DNA from: Juglans regia
Taxonomy: Eukaryota; Streptophyta; Magnoliopsida; Fagales; Juglandaceae
Assembly: GCF_001411555.2 (NCBI RefSeq)
Contig: NC_049903.1
Location: forward strand, 26,610,270 to 26,674,269
DNA length: 64,000 bases
Direction: 5' to 3'
Each line of letters starts with the position of its first letter. The first letter of the stretch is position 1. Of this stretch, positions 34,638 to 46,199 are shown piece after piece. The position numbers and the translations under genes were made by a program. The notes beneath the pieces were generated by a model, which was not told where the DNA came from, did not search any database, and saw nothing but the letters and a program-made list of their open reading frames with translations.

Positions 34638-36811
34638 TTAATACTGATGAAATTGAAACGAATATAAATAAATCAAAATAATAAAATAAAAACAACAATT
34701 ACCAAATGGTCCAGATCCAGACTGATCACCACCCTTTTCGTCGGTCTCTTTAAAATCTATAACATCTAGAACATAAATATATTTTCCCATCGTCCAACTC
34801 TGTGTGCATATCAATGCCTCCACAGTTGTAGGAGACAATGAACTACAAAAATGATCTAATATGCGTCCTTCGGTACTAAAGGCAGACTCCGAGGCAACGG
34901 TACTAACAGGGATGGCCAACATACAACGGGCAATCTCAAAAAGGATGGGATATTTCTTTGATGCTGCCTTCCACCATCCTAATATGTCAAAATCATCATC
35001 ATCTTGAATAAGATCCATTGACAAATAATTATCTAACTCTGAAACCACCTCCGTAGATTAATGGACTAGTGTGTGATTGTGTGCGAGGGTCTTAGTCCAT
35101 GCCAATCTACGCTTCGTTATTGCCCTGGTGTCTGGAGGAGGTGTTGGGGTAGGTGTAGGTCTAGTAGTTGTAGTACCACACTTAATTGCATTAAACTCAT
35201 CATAAAATTTATAAAGGGTATCTCGGGTCATCTCACCAATAAGATCAGTCCATGCCTGATCATACGGAAGTCTCAAACCATATAACATGCCTGAAATTTT
35301 TAGACGGGGATCAAGAATAACAGCCACATATAACAAAATATTTAGTCTAGTCAAATCTCTCACATACTTGTCATATTTGACCCTCGTAGTCAATGTCATC
35401 CCCCTCATTATTAGATTGGAACCCCTACACATGTCGTCTAATTCTTCTTTCATCCTACATATTTGTTGACAAAATTCATGGGATGTTGGGTGTAAAGAAG
35501 AAGATAACTTCAATGTGGCATCGTAAAAAAGTCCGAGAAAATCAACAAAAGTAGCAATTACCTCCCAATCATCATCATTAGGCTTTCTTAAACCCCCGTG
35601 CTCATTAAAGTATTTGACATATTAAATGTCTTCATCACCCAATAATTAAAAGGTTGCCTTATATTCTTGAGTTGCCTCCAACATCAAGAAAGTTGAGTTC
35701 CATTTGGTAGGAACATCAGTACAAAGACCATTCTTTGATGTTATGCCCACACTCTTCGCAACAATCTTGAATTTCTCCAATCTAGAAGGAGAAGACCTCA
35801 CAAATTTCACCACCAGTCTAACTCGTGCAACTGAGTCATCGACATCTTTCAACCCCTCAGTCACAATTAGATTCAAGATATGTGCATAACATCTAACATG
35901 CAAATATTCACCACCCAAGAATGTCTTATTTGCCTCTCTAAGATAAGTCTTTAGATATCCCAATGCGACATCATTAGACGAGACATTATCAATCGAAACT
36001 ATCAAAACTCATGCCAACCCCCACCTTTTATTGAGGCCTCTAAGGCCTTCCCAATCGTCTCACCTTTGTGATCAGTTATTTAACAAAACTTAATAATCTT
36101 TTTATGAATAATTCAATCAAAATCAATGAAATGAACAGTCAAAGACATATAATTAGAATTTTGGATAGAAGTCCAAGTATCAATAGTGAGGCAAACTACC
36201 AAACCCGCCAATTGGCCCCTCAAAACATCTTTATCTTTCCAGTAAATCTTTTTAATATCCTTTACCACAGTGTGGCAAGAAGGAAGCGTAAATCTAGGTT
36301 CCAATTCTTGGAAAAATTCTTAGAACCCTCTCCCATCCACAAACTGAAAAGGTAGCTCGTCTATGATAACCATACGAGCTAACTTCCTTCTACACTCATC
36401 AGCATTATACTTTGTATACCCCTTCAACGTTGGACCCCCACTACTCTTATCTGCCATTTTTTCAGTCTAATTTCTAGTTTAGATTGATTTTCTCCAGTAA
36501 GGATCTTAATATTAGACTCTTCTTGCATTGTTCCTCTAGATGGACCTTTAAATGGGATGTACCATATTTCCTATAGTGACATCCACATATTTTCCCACAA
36601 TAATTACATTTAGCTTGGGGTTATTGGGGTTGCCATTCTCTAGTTTGGTAAAATGAGACCAAATTACGGAAACAAGTTTCTTGCTTTGTGTGGGCTTGGG
36701 GGTGGGGCAAGGTCTATTCCCACTCCCTAGGGTTGGAGTAGGGTTAGGTTCTGGGGCAGGGGTACTGATAGGGGTAGGAGAGTTATCAGTGAAATCCCAT
36801 TCAGAAGACAT
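34638..36811 (-). pseudogene. hAT transposase (BED zinc finger, dimerisation domain), broken
   Basis: The minus-strand ATG at 36811 opens MSSEWDFTDNS, a Pro/Thr-rich linker and a decayed BED finger (SVIWSHFTKLENG ... in which one zinc-binding Cys is lost). Segments at 36.3-36.1 kb (LVVCLTIDTWTS, SLTVHFIDFD) and 36.0-35.6 kb (DNVSSNDVALGYLK, CYAHILNLIV, PTKWNSTFLML) belong to the RNase H-like catalytic core. The C-terminal hAT dimerisation domain at 35.05-34.75 kb is well kept: WWKAASKKYPILFEIAR, VASESAFSTEGRIL, LICTQSW. Stops and frame changes between segments make it non-functional. hAT transposases move elements by cut and paste. Confidence 0.85.
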
Positions 36812-36924
36812 TCCTGATTCGACAACATAATAAAAAATTATAAAATCAATCAACACACGATATAAGAAAATCATAATAATACACCGCACATAAAAAAATA
36901 AGGCAAAATGTAAAGCCAACACAA

Positions 36925-37205
36925 TTTAGGAGTTTCGGATTGAACCCCTTAATTTTAAATTTAGGGGTTTCAACCCCAATCCGAAACCCCTAAATTGAGT
37001 TAGGGGTTTCAATTGAAACCCCTAAATTGAAAATTAAGGGGTTTCAATTGGTTTCGGATTGGGGTTTAATGCGAAACCCCTAAAATTTCAGAAATTTTAG
37101 GGGTTTCAGATTGAACCCCTAAATCAATTTAAGGGTTCAATACAAAACCCCTAAATTTCAAGAATGAGTTCAGATTGGAACTCTAAATTGATTTAGGGTT
37201 CCAAA
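36925..37205. repeat. Palindromic telobox-like array in the hAT 5' intron region
   Basis: Many alternating copies of ACCCCTAAAT/TTTAGGGGTTT occur in both orientations, so the strand can form multiple hairpins. It lies just upstream of the transposase ATG on the minus strand. Equivalent arrays are at 25745-25930 and 53490-53640. Confidence 0.75.
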
Positions 37206-37989
37206 TCTAAACACCCAGATGCCAGGAGTAGTGAAATACATACTACAAAAAAAAAAAAAAAAACAAACACACAACGAATCAAACACATGCACAAATTTCT
37301 CCATAGCACACAAATTCACAATTATTCCCATTCTCCATCTCCGATTCAACCCATCATTCCTCCAATCTCCAATCCAAAACTAAAAAAAATAAAATCTAGG
37401 GTTTCGGATTTCTTACCTTTAAGTGGTGGCGAATGCGAAGTTTCAAAATAAGTTCGCATGAGTCAACGACGATGGAGTGACTGGAGTCCCGGTGGTCTTG
37501 CTCGTGCAATCGTGTTAGACAGAGAGAGAGAATAGATCAAGCGAGAGAGATCAAGAGAGAGAAAGAGTGTGAGAGAGAAGAGAGTTCTAGAAGGAGGTGT
37601 CTGGACGCGGCCGGGGGGGGGGGGAAGGGGGAACTTTAACTAAAAGTGAAACGGCGTCGTTTCACTATTAGTTAAGGCTTAACTAAAGTCTAAAAGTGAA
37701 AAGGCACCGTTTTGTCATGGACAAAATGGCGCCGTTTCGCTTACTTATGGGTTTTTATTATTTATATATATAATTTTAATTTTTATATATATTAAGCTGG
37801 GTGGGGGAAAAGCGGAGCGGGGCTTCGCCCCCTCCGTCCCTTGCCTCCGTAGGAGCCCTGCCCCGCACCCCGCTTGAGCGGGACGAAACCCTCGCCCCGC
37901 ATGGGCGGGGGCGGGCCGAACGGGGCGGGTCAGCTGGGTGCGGGGCCCCGTTGCCCACCCCTAGCTACAGGCTTTCCAGTACATAGATC

Positions 37990-38460
37990 CACTTTCATGT
38001 TTCAATTCCATTCTCTGTGAGACGGCCACATGCTCCTCATCATCTAGAGAGGTCCACCCTAGTGATCCACCCCCTAACCCCCCAAAACATTATTTTGTCC
38101 TTAATATGCATGGAAATGGGAGAAATATGATCACTCCACAGTTGGTGATCCACTGATTCACAACCCTCCCCCCCTTTCTAATCTGTGATTCTCTCTCTCT
38201 CTCTGATCAGTATCATTTAAAAAAAAAAATTAAAGGTCATCACATGCAGTTACTACTTCTCATTCTGATTTTCAGCGTTGCAACCATGTAATACTCCACA
38301 TACCCCCACATATTCTCTACGCTCTTACCAGCTCCATATGATACTCCGCAGACCGCCACATATGATCTATCCCCTAGCCTTTAGTTTCCTTCCCTTGAGA
38401 GAGACAAATTAATGACAAAGTACGTATTCCTTTGTTCTGTGAGGAAAACCAAAGTTGTAC
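37990..38460. other. Spacer between hAT and duplicated segment
   Basis: No gene recognised. It contains a CTCTCTCT tract (about 38191-38204) and two similar stretches with ATGTAATACTCCACATACC and ATATGATACTCCGCAGACC. Confidence 0.4.
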
Positions 38461-39083
38461 AACAGTGCTGTTTATTCACCTACTAAAAATATCTAACATT
38501 TTTCTCTTTATTTTCTCATGTTATTATTTTTTTAGAAAGAATTCATCAAATATCATATCCACATCTAATGTAATGTAATAATTGAGTATTCTAGAAAGAA
38601 ATCATTACATTTTTTCATTATCTACATATCAAGTCAATGTTCCACTAAATTAAAGTAGTCTGAAGATACATGGACATCGTTGAAATATTACTTTGTTGTA
38701 GCATTTTATATTGCTTAACCTTTATATTACTAAAGTAGGAAAGTTCGTCCATATTTTACCTGAATTTTCCTGATATTTTTGCTGTTCAATACTATATCAC
38801 TTAATTTTTTTTCTTATTTCTTTCTTTTTGGTATGCTCAAGCAGGAATGGAAGTAAGGTTGGATCGGTATTTATTTATTTCCTCAGTTGTGGAGTTTAGA
38901 TGGGATACCAAAACTGATCCTGTTGAAATCAGGAATGTGGGGTTGGATCTTTAAATTTCGATAATTTTAAAGTCGACTTAGGTTTATCTAGAGAATGAGG
39001 TGATGGGCAGGTTCATATAATCGTTTTGGGAATTGACTCAGGTACTATGACTTGTTCTGTTTTGAAAGACAGAAACTTTTAAT
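38461..39083. repeat. Duplicated segment, copy B
   Basis: Direct-orientation partner of 32764-33493, lying just upstream of the GRF pseudogene. The hAT element is between the two copies. Confidence 0.85.
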
Positions 39084-39452
39084 AGGAATCAGGACTTTAG
39101 ATACTTTTTTGTGTCATGCTTTGATTCCCAGAATGCAATACAATTCGCTTGTTGTTAGCATTTTAACTGCTTTTGCTTGTTAGTAGTTTAACGTGATGAA
39201 CTTCTGGTTTTAGATAGATTTTTACTCCGTTTGAAAAACAAAATTACATGTTGAATTGGATGTGAACAATAGATGCACCCAGATTTTTTTACCTCTATTC
39301 TATCTGCAAATTGGTGTCATATTTGCCTCGTGGTTTATATGATGTTTGATATTCTGCTCCTACCATCTAATAATTCTGATAATGAAGCCTGTGGGTAATA
39401 ATTCAGTGTTGCACTTAAAGTAGTCATATGTCAATCATCACGTAGATCAACT

Positions 39453-39943
39453 ATGACATCGAGTCAATCATCATCATGTGTAGTTAATGATCTTGAAATT
39501 GAATGACCAAGTTGTTGGTGTGGTTTGAAAGCGCCATTAAAGATCTCCCACACCTACAAAAATCCTGGAAGGAAATTTTATGCTTGTCCAAATTATGGAA
39601 CGGTAAATAATTTCCCAATTTTTGTATTGCTCTTGAATGCATGTAGAAAAATATTTATACATGAAGATTGAAATTCTTGAATTGTACACAGGGAGAAACA
39701 AAATGTCAATTCTTCATTTGGGCAGATATACTTCAATCAGTAGTATCTAAGAAAAACCTGACAAGAGAGAATGAAATTCGGAAGAGGGAGGATGCTTTAT
39801 TGTTGTTGTTGCGTGAGTATGAAGCTCAAAAAGAAAAGGACAAACTAATAGACTGAGAGAAAATGCTAAAGAAGCAAGAGGACGAACTTCGAAGAAGGAT
39901 AGTAGAGAATAGGGTTCTACGTATATTGTTGTGTGTATATTAG
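39453..39943 (+). pseudogene. GRF-type zinc-finger protein (At4g04775-like), broken
   Basis: Exon 1 runs from ATG 39453 to 39601/39602: MTSSQSSSCVVNDLEIE, an in-frame TGA, then PSCWCGLKAPLKISHTYKNPG and RKFYACPNYGT. A GT-AG intron follows, and exon 2 from about 39692 gives GETKCQFFIWADILQ. Together these form a GRF zinc finger (CxCG ... NPGR-x-F-x-x-CP ... C-x-FF-x-W). A coiled-coil, charged tail follows (ENEIRKREDALLLLLREYE), a TGA at about 39854, then KKQEDELRRRI ... VLRILLCVY and TAG at 39941. Upstream bases also read as SSRRST but are shifted by one from an earlier ATG. GRF fingers bind nucleic acid. Two stops and one shift make this a pseudogene. The FAR1-like pseudogene downstream points toward it. 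Confidence 0.75.
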
Positions 39944-41506
39944 TTTGTATCTCTTGTAATAGTTTTTTGTTGGTTCTGAATGTAGATGTGTCATGTTAGT
40001 TTTAAATGTAAATAGAATGATCGGATCCTAACATGTATGATATATTATCTATGAAGTCTAATTATGACAGCTTATATGGATATTAAGTTCAATATTCTGC
40101 ATGGCAGTTGGCATGATTTTTGGAGTGATATTTGGCATTGACAATATTTTTTTTATTGATCTTTTGGAGTTGGCAATATTTTTGGAGGTAGTTGGCTTTA
40201 ATTTTGGATTGTCAATGTGTAATTATTGGGAAATTTGTTGTTAGTGATTTATATTGTTATAGGTGGAAGATTGTGTGAGCTCCAAAGAGACGGTTCACCA
40301 GTTTCTGTGTTCAAAGATGATGAGGAGGAGCATGATTAAGAAGAAAAATTAGAAGAAGAAGAGAAGCCTATGGCCATTGACTTTTGTTGGCTCCCAACCT
40401 AATCTTGCACCTCCATATGGCTGTAATTGGTACACAAATACTGGAGTACTGTCGAAAAGATGGTTGTACGTACATGCATGCAGAAGAGTCATGAAATTAA
40501 TCCAGCTTCTTTCATTAATCTATACGTGTGTGTGCACATACAGATGCTCAACTCGATCCATGAGTACTCGATCTTGAGGAGTATACTATAGATAATTAAA
40601 CAACTTTGATTAAACATTAATCTTCATGCCATATTTAGCTTCATTTTGTACTACTTGATCTGGTTGAGATTCATGTTTTTGTTGGTGCATGGGATTGAAA
40701 CATAAATTCTAATTATAACTAATCAGATTCATTTTTGTGATTACAAAACATGAACTTCTACAAATGTTCAACTTCCTACAATCATTCCCAAATACATAAA
40801 TAAAGAAATGCAACTTGAACTTCCTACAATCACTCCCAAATACATATAAAAATGCATCTTCAACTTATACAAAATGTAATACAATATCACCCAACAGAAC
40901 TTTGTTTTTAGATTCCCAACAGAACACCAACAATACCATATTTTCCTATGTACACTTCCAAAACTATTACACAAAATACCCAATGCCGCGATTATCAACC
41001 TAGCAACAAAGCCACGCTCATATGTCGCTCATTCAAATTTCATCATGTATGATGCAATTACCCAAGCCGCTGCACTGGAAACATAAATGAAACGGTTAAT
41101 GAATACGATTATCAACCCAACAACAAAGCCACCCTCAAAAGTGCTGCAGTTCATGTTTCATGCTTTGAAAATTTTGCCATGCATGAAAGAAACACAACTT
41201 GAAAATACTAGGAAATAAAGGGAAATGTTGCTATGTTTCATAAAGGAAAATGCATGGTTTATTACTTCGCTGTAAATCTTCTCAGCTCCAATATCAGTGC
41301 CAAAGATCACTACTTGAAAGAAATTCTCAAAGCTGTCCATATGGAAAATTTCAACCAAAGACAATAAGTCAGCAAAATTGTAAGACTAACAATGGCACCA
41401 AACTCACCAAGTAATGCAGCAACCATCTCAGCCAAAGGCAGTAACTACCAGTCCACATCTAAGGCACTGGAAATGAACTACCCGTGTCAAAAAATCTTGT
41501 AGTTCT

Positions 41507-41545
<39 letters not shown>

Positions 41546-42310
41546 TAATATACACGTGTGTGTATATTAGTACCAAATATTTTTCCGCAACAAAATTTTA
41601 TATTTTCATTAGCAACACAACCATAATTTAAGCACTACTAAAAAACTGTCAAACTATTCTCGACTTCATATACAAATTTATTTACAAATTTCTCAAGATT
41701 GTATATATGGCAACTTCAAAATTCATCAAGTGGTTATACAATTATTTTTACACAAAAGTCATTCTCCTTTCAACTTCTAATACATAACCTCCAACTTCTA
41801 CCTAAGCCAAAACTTTGACACATTCCATAAGACTTGATCAACTTCTAATACATAACCTCCAACTTCTACCTAAGCCAAAACTTTGACACATTCCATAAGA
41901 CTTGATTAGGACCAAAAAGCAGCCATTTGCTTATGCAAGATTATCAAGAAGATAGTAAATGCAAAGTCAAACATGTACATATTCCTACACATATATAATG
42001 AACTTTCACAAATATTTAGACTTTCACAAATATTGGAAGCACTTTGTTAGCGAACGTAAGCTTCTAAATCCCAAGAAAGAAAATATTTGTGTTATTGGCA
42101 TGTTATGTTTCACTTCATATGGGATCAGATCCGAGATAATATTCTCTACACTCCCCACAATTCAAAGGTAGAAGACGAAGATGATGATGATCAATAGCAT
42201 TTCCCCCATACAAAACTGCATGTGCACAACCACTAAGATGTTAAAGAGTGAAAATTTTGGTTACCAACACCAAGGGAGTTCCTTGATGTGCTTGTTGCAA
42301 CATGAATTAG

Positions 42311-42353
<43 letters not shown>

Positions 42354-42837
42354 TAGAAAAACTAAAATAACTCAAATGCGCCAAACTCTAATTTTCTTAC
42401 CACCTAGTAATGCATTTGTGCACAATTAAATTATCCTGAAACTACTATTGTATGTGTTACTCATACAACATACAACAGCAGTAGGGAGTTTGAAACAGCT
42501 AAAACTCATACAACATTATCTTACTTTCTCACGCTTACCAACAGCAGTAATACTTAGCTTTTGTAGCAGCTGCACTGCAAGGTAGCTGAAGATAGTAAAC
42601 AAAACGCATTAGAGTGCTTCCACAATATTTGCTTTTAGTAAAATGTCCAATCGCTATCTTCCACTATAGTTCACAAAAAGTTGAGATCTCCAAAATACAA
42701 ATACACTCTGGGACAGTATATATGCTAAGTTCCATGGGGCAAGCTTGGCATAGCCTGAATATATTCAAATTGTCAAAATTATTTCTTTTATTACATTAAA
42801 AACAGGAAAATATATATGCCAAAAGGTGGAAATAACC
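39944..42837. other. Intergenic region between convergent pseudogenes
   Basis: No coding similarity recognised. It contains TA/TG tracts (about 41515-41542 and 42312-42350), a repeated TTCCTACAATCAYTCCCAAA motif near 40,770 and 40,820, and the 68-bp tandem repeat listed separately. Confidence 0.45.
41771..41906. repeat. 68-bp tandem duplication, nearly identical
   Basis: Copies 41771-41838 and 41839-41906 both run from CAACTTCTAATACATAACC to CATAAGACTTGAT with no difference that I can see, so the duplication looks recent. Confidence 0.9.
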
Positions 42838-45800
42838 TCACACCTCATCATTGGCCGAAGGCCTTACTTGTGTTAGAGCACTACACTGGGTTGGGATAAC
42901 AACCTCGTCAACAATATCACCAACTTCTGATACCAGGATGTAAACTTTCTGTGATTCATCGTCAAATAGATTCCTGCAAGTCTAAATTGGAAAATAAAAA
43001 TTACCCACTTTGTTAGGAACAAAAGATGTATGCAGTCCAATATCTATACAAACTGACGATGTAAAATGTAATACCTGTTTCTTCTTTTTCTTCCTTGTAG
43101 CCTTCTCGACCATCGGGACCTTTCTTCTTGTTGGCGGTCTCCATTTCCCTCGAACAACGTGCAAACTTAATATTGTTTTTACCCTTATCGGCGACCACAG
43201 TCTCTGTTAACTTTGTTGAACAGGACTTAGGCTCTAATCCTACAGACTTATGTTCAAACTCATCCAAAAGATAAAAGAATGCAATCACATGCTCATCATT
43301 TCAAGATACACGCGTTGCCAATCTTGGACATCTTTTAACAACAAGCTCATACCATAGTGCGTTCGCATTGACCCGTAAATCATCATAGGTACTCTTAACC
43401 AGTGTGTATCTTCTCTTTAAGTCTTTCCTTCATCGATCCAATACATATTTCTCTAGCAGGACATGAATGTACTTCATCTGACAGACTTTAAATGCATGCT
43501 TACAGAGAATCCCCCTCATCTCAAACAGTGCACACATGCATTTAACTTCGCATTCGTCTTCCTTAAAGTATACTATGTACTTCACAATTTTGGACTATCC
43601 ATCAAGTGTGGAAATTTCTTCGAAAACATCGAAGGTGGAAATGCTACCTTCTGTGTTGAGAAGTGATGGGTTACATAAAAGCATCTCCCAAACCTCTGCT
43701 TGGACCTCTTTAAATTTTGCATTCATGTACAATGATTGAAACTGCCTCTCAATTTTGAATAGGGAAACACATGGGATCATTTGGTTAGACAACTGGAAAT
43801 CAGTTGTCGTCTCCGTCTCCACCTTCTTCTTCAGAGCATTGTCAAATTGATCGACAAATTTTTTCAATGTCGTACTGGAATGCACATATCCGTCGAAGAA
43901 GGCATTCATACTTTCAGACCATTGGGTAGTGCTCATACCAGCCCAGAATACACCTTTCAAGTAAACTGGTACACAAAATGACCTCTCGGTGTATAACCCC
44001 TGCAACCATGCATTATCAATAAGGTCATACTTATTTATTAACTGCCCCCACTTCTCCTCAAATTGTTCTCAACTCTGTGTATCATAGACTGCACTCTGAA
44101 TAGTAGTCTTCAACCCTGCGTTGTATGCCGAGTGGGATCCCAATTTCTCGGGCAATTTCTGCATTATATGCCAAATACAATATCTATGCCTTGTATTCGG
44201 GAATACAATTTGAATCGCATTTTTCATTGCCCGGTCTTGGTCTGTTATAATGGCTTTGAGTGCCCGTCCATTCATGCATTCTAACCATGCTTCAAACAAC
44301 CACACGAAAGTGCTTGTGTTCTCACTTGAAATCAAGCCTGCCCATAAGTGTATGGACTGTCCATGATGGTTGACACCAACAAAGGGAGCAAACAGCATCC
44401 CGTACCTATTTGTTAGGTGCATTGTATTGAACGTGATAACATCTCCAAAATACTCATATGCCGCCCGACTTCGTGCGTCAGCCAAAAACACATTCCTAAC
44501 TCTTAACTCATCATCCACATCCATGACGAAAACAAAGCCATCATTCATTTTCCTTCTTCTCTTAAAGTAGTCATTTAGTGCTTTTATTCATCCGAATATC
44601 CGCTCTATCATTCAATTCGAGTATCCTCTAACTATATTCATCTAAACATTTGTGAGATCTAAAAAATCTAGATTTTTGTGGGCTAACCGTACTATGATTA
44701 TGAACAAGATCAACACTGGTCAACACCCATACCCCATTCACAAAATGAGCATTTACCTTTGCCTTGCAATCAGTTTTTGTCGTTGGTCGTGGCTTTGATA
44801 AATTACTGTGGCTAGGATAGTACCTGCTGCCACGTGCACAACCAATCGTCACATACTTCTCACCCCCATCTAGATCTCTCTTTGTCCTTTTTATGATAAC
44901 ACCAAAACCCTCTTGTTTGGCGTATCGTTTGTAATAGTCTAAAACCTCTTTATCAGTAGTAAATTGCATACCAGATTTTGGAGGCTCAACTTTATTATCA
45001 TCATCTGATACTTCATTCATCCCCTCTGCATCTGGCTCTAAATTTATGTCGGATGAAGTTTCTGAGAAGGAACATTGCATTTTTAATATATACAATGGAT
45101 GTTAACTCATATGGTTAAAAGTATACCTCCTAAATTCTTTTCACCTTCAACATTGGATGACATAGTTGATGACTCACTTGCGCAATGTGGGTAAGGCATA
45201 GTTGGCACACATGGTGGCATCGCCAAATGCTGCATTTTTCGGAATGCACGTTATTCAGTAAGGAAAATACATAGGTACAAAAAAAAAAAAATCATAATAG
45301 AGACTCAAGTGAACTACCTGGGTTGTATCTTCACCTTGTCTCAACTCCTCTGATTACTCGACAGTGAGGATGACATGGTTGGTCCAAAGGATGGCAGTGC
45401 TAGATGCTGCAAAAAATCAACTTTGTTAGAATCACTCAAACCCACGCATTAAAAAAAAATCAATATACTAAATTAACTTTACCTGGCTACCCAAAGCATA
45501 TGGATATGGATGTGGATATGTTTCTGACAAGGATTGTTGGTGTGGTTAGGAACATTGTATTTTTAATATATAAAGTGGATGTTAATGTCATATGGTTAAA
45601 AGTGTACCTCCTAAATATTTGACCTACAACATTGGATGGCATAGTTGATGACTCACTTGTGCAATGTGGGTAGGGCATAGTTGGCACACATGGTGGCATC
45701 ACTGAATGCTGTATTTTTCGGAATGCACGTTATTCAGTAAGAAAAATACATAGGTACAAGAATAAATCATAAAAGAGACTAAAATGAACTATCTGGATTG

Positions 45801-46195
45801 TATATTCACTTCGTCTCAACTCCTCCGGACTACTCGACAGAGGGGATGGGATGGTTAGTCCAAAGGGTGGCAGTACTAGATGCTGCAAAAAATCCATTTT
45901 GTTAGAATGATTCAAATCCATGCATTACAAAAATTTAATATACTAAAATAACTTTACCTGGTTATCCAAGCATATGGATATGGATGTAGATATGTATTTG
46001 GAAGCATCATATATGGCAGGTTATATGGATTTACAGTTTCATGATATCCCTATAATATAAAAATAAACAATGGATTAACTAAATTCTACAATATCTCACG
46101 CTGCAATATTTTCAAATAACCAATGCGTATCATACCTGGGTGGGTGAAATCGAAGTAGTAGGCCTGGGTGGCCTTCCATCTTTCTCTTCGCTCAT
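42838..46195 (-). pseudogene. FAR1-related sequence (FRS)/MULE-type transposase-like pseudogene
   Basis: Minus strand. The start ATG at 46195 opens MSEEKDGRPPRPTTSIS, then short Pro/Tyr-rich exons. The large exon from about 45059 holds a FAR1 DNA-binding domain (SGMQFTTDKEVLDYYKRYAK, TKTDCKAKVNAHF), a MULE DDE domain (FVFVMDVDDELRVRNVF, LKAIITDQDRAMKNAI, HRYCIWHIMQKLP) and a SWIM finger (CEVKCMCALFEMRGILCKH, about 43,540). A last exon ends at a TGA at 42838-42840. In-frame stops follow DEYS, YDTQS, STLDG, YVLDR and LATRVS. A segment between MNKS and ALNDYF (about 44,590) looks deleted compared with family members. FAR1/FHY3 proteins are domesticated MULE transposases; this copy is dead and could be either a transposon or a lost FRS gene. 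Confidence 0.87.
45068..46030 (-). repeat. 480-bp tandem duplication covering 5' exons of the FRS pseudogene
   Basis: The unit starting AGGAACATTGCATTTTTAAT at 45068 recurs at 45548 as AGGAACATTGTATTTTTAAT, and similarity continues to about 46,010 (YATATGGATATGGATGTRGA). Each unit contains the same short exons, including PPCVPTMPYPHCTSESS and LVLPPFGLTIPSPLSS in the upstream copy. Confidence 0.8.
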
Positions 46196-46199
46196 CACG

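Larger units (their letters stand above)
33928..37963 (-). mobile_element. 4.0-kb hAT transposon with degraded 8-bp TSD
   Basis: The left end is TAGGGGTGCTACCC and the right end GTTGCCCACCCCTA, giving terminal inverted repeats of the TAGGGGTG type. GTTGCAGG (33920-33927) precedes it and GCTACAGG (37964-37971) follows it: 6 of 8 bases match, as in an aged 8-bp hAT duplication. Both ends are followed by 100-200 bp of very GC-rich sequence. The transposase pseudogene runs on the minus strand, so the right end is the promoter side. That side has a GA tract, a putative 5' UTR with a splice donor (reverse complement of CTTACC at about 37415) and an AACCCTAA-rich stretch. Related pieces lie at 25.7-27.8 and 52.4-53.6 kb. 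Confidence 0.85.

Noticed and set aside
37776..37986. Overlapping Pro/Arg-rich frames on both strands
   Set aside because: GC-rich subterminal sequence of the hAT element; low complexity with no family resemblance.
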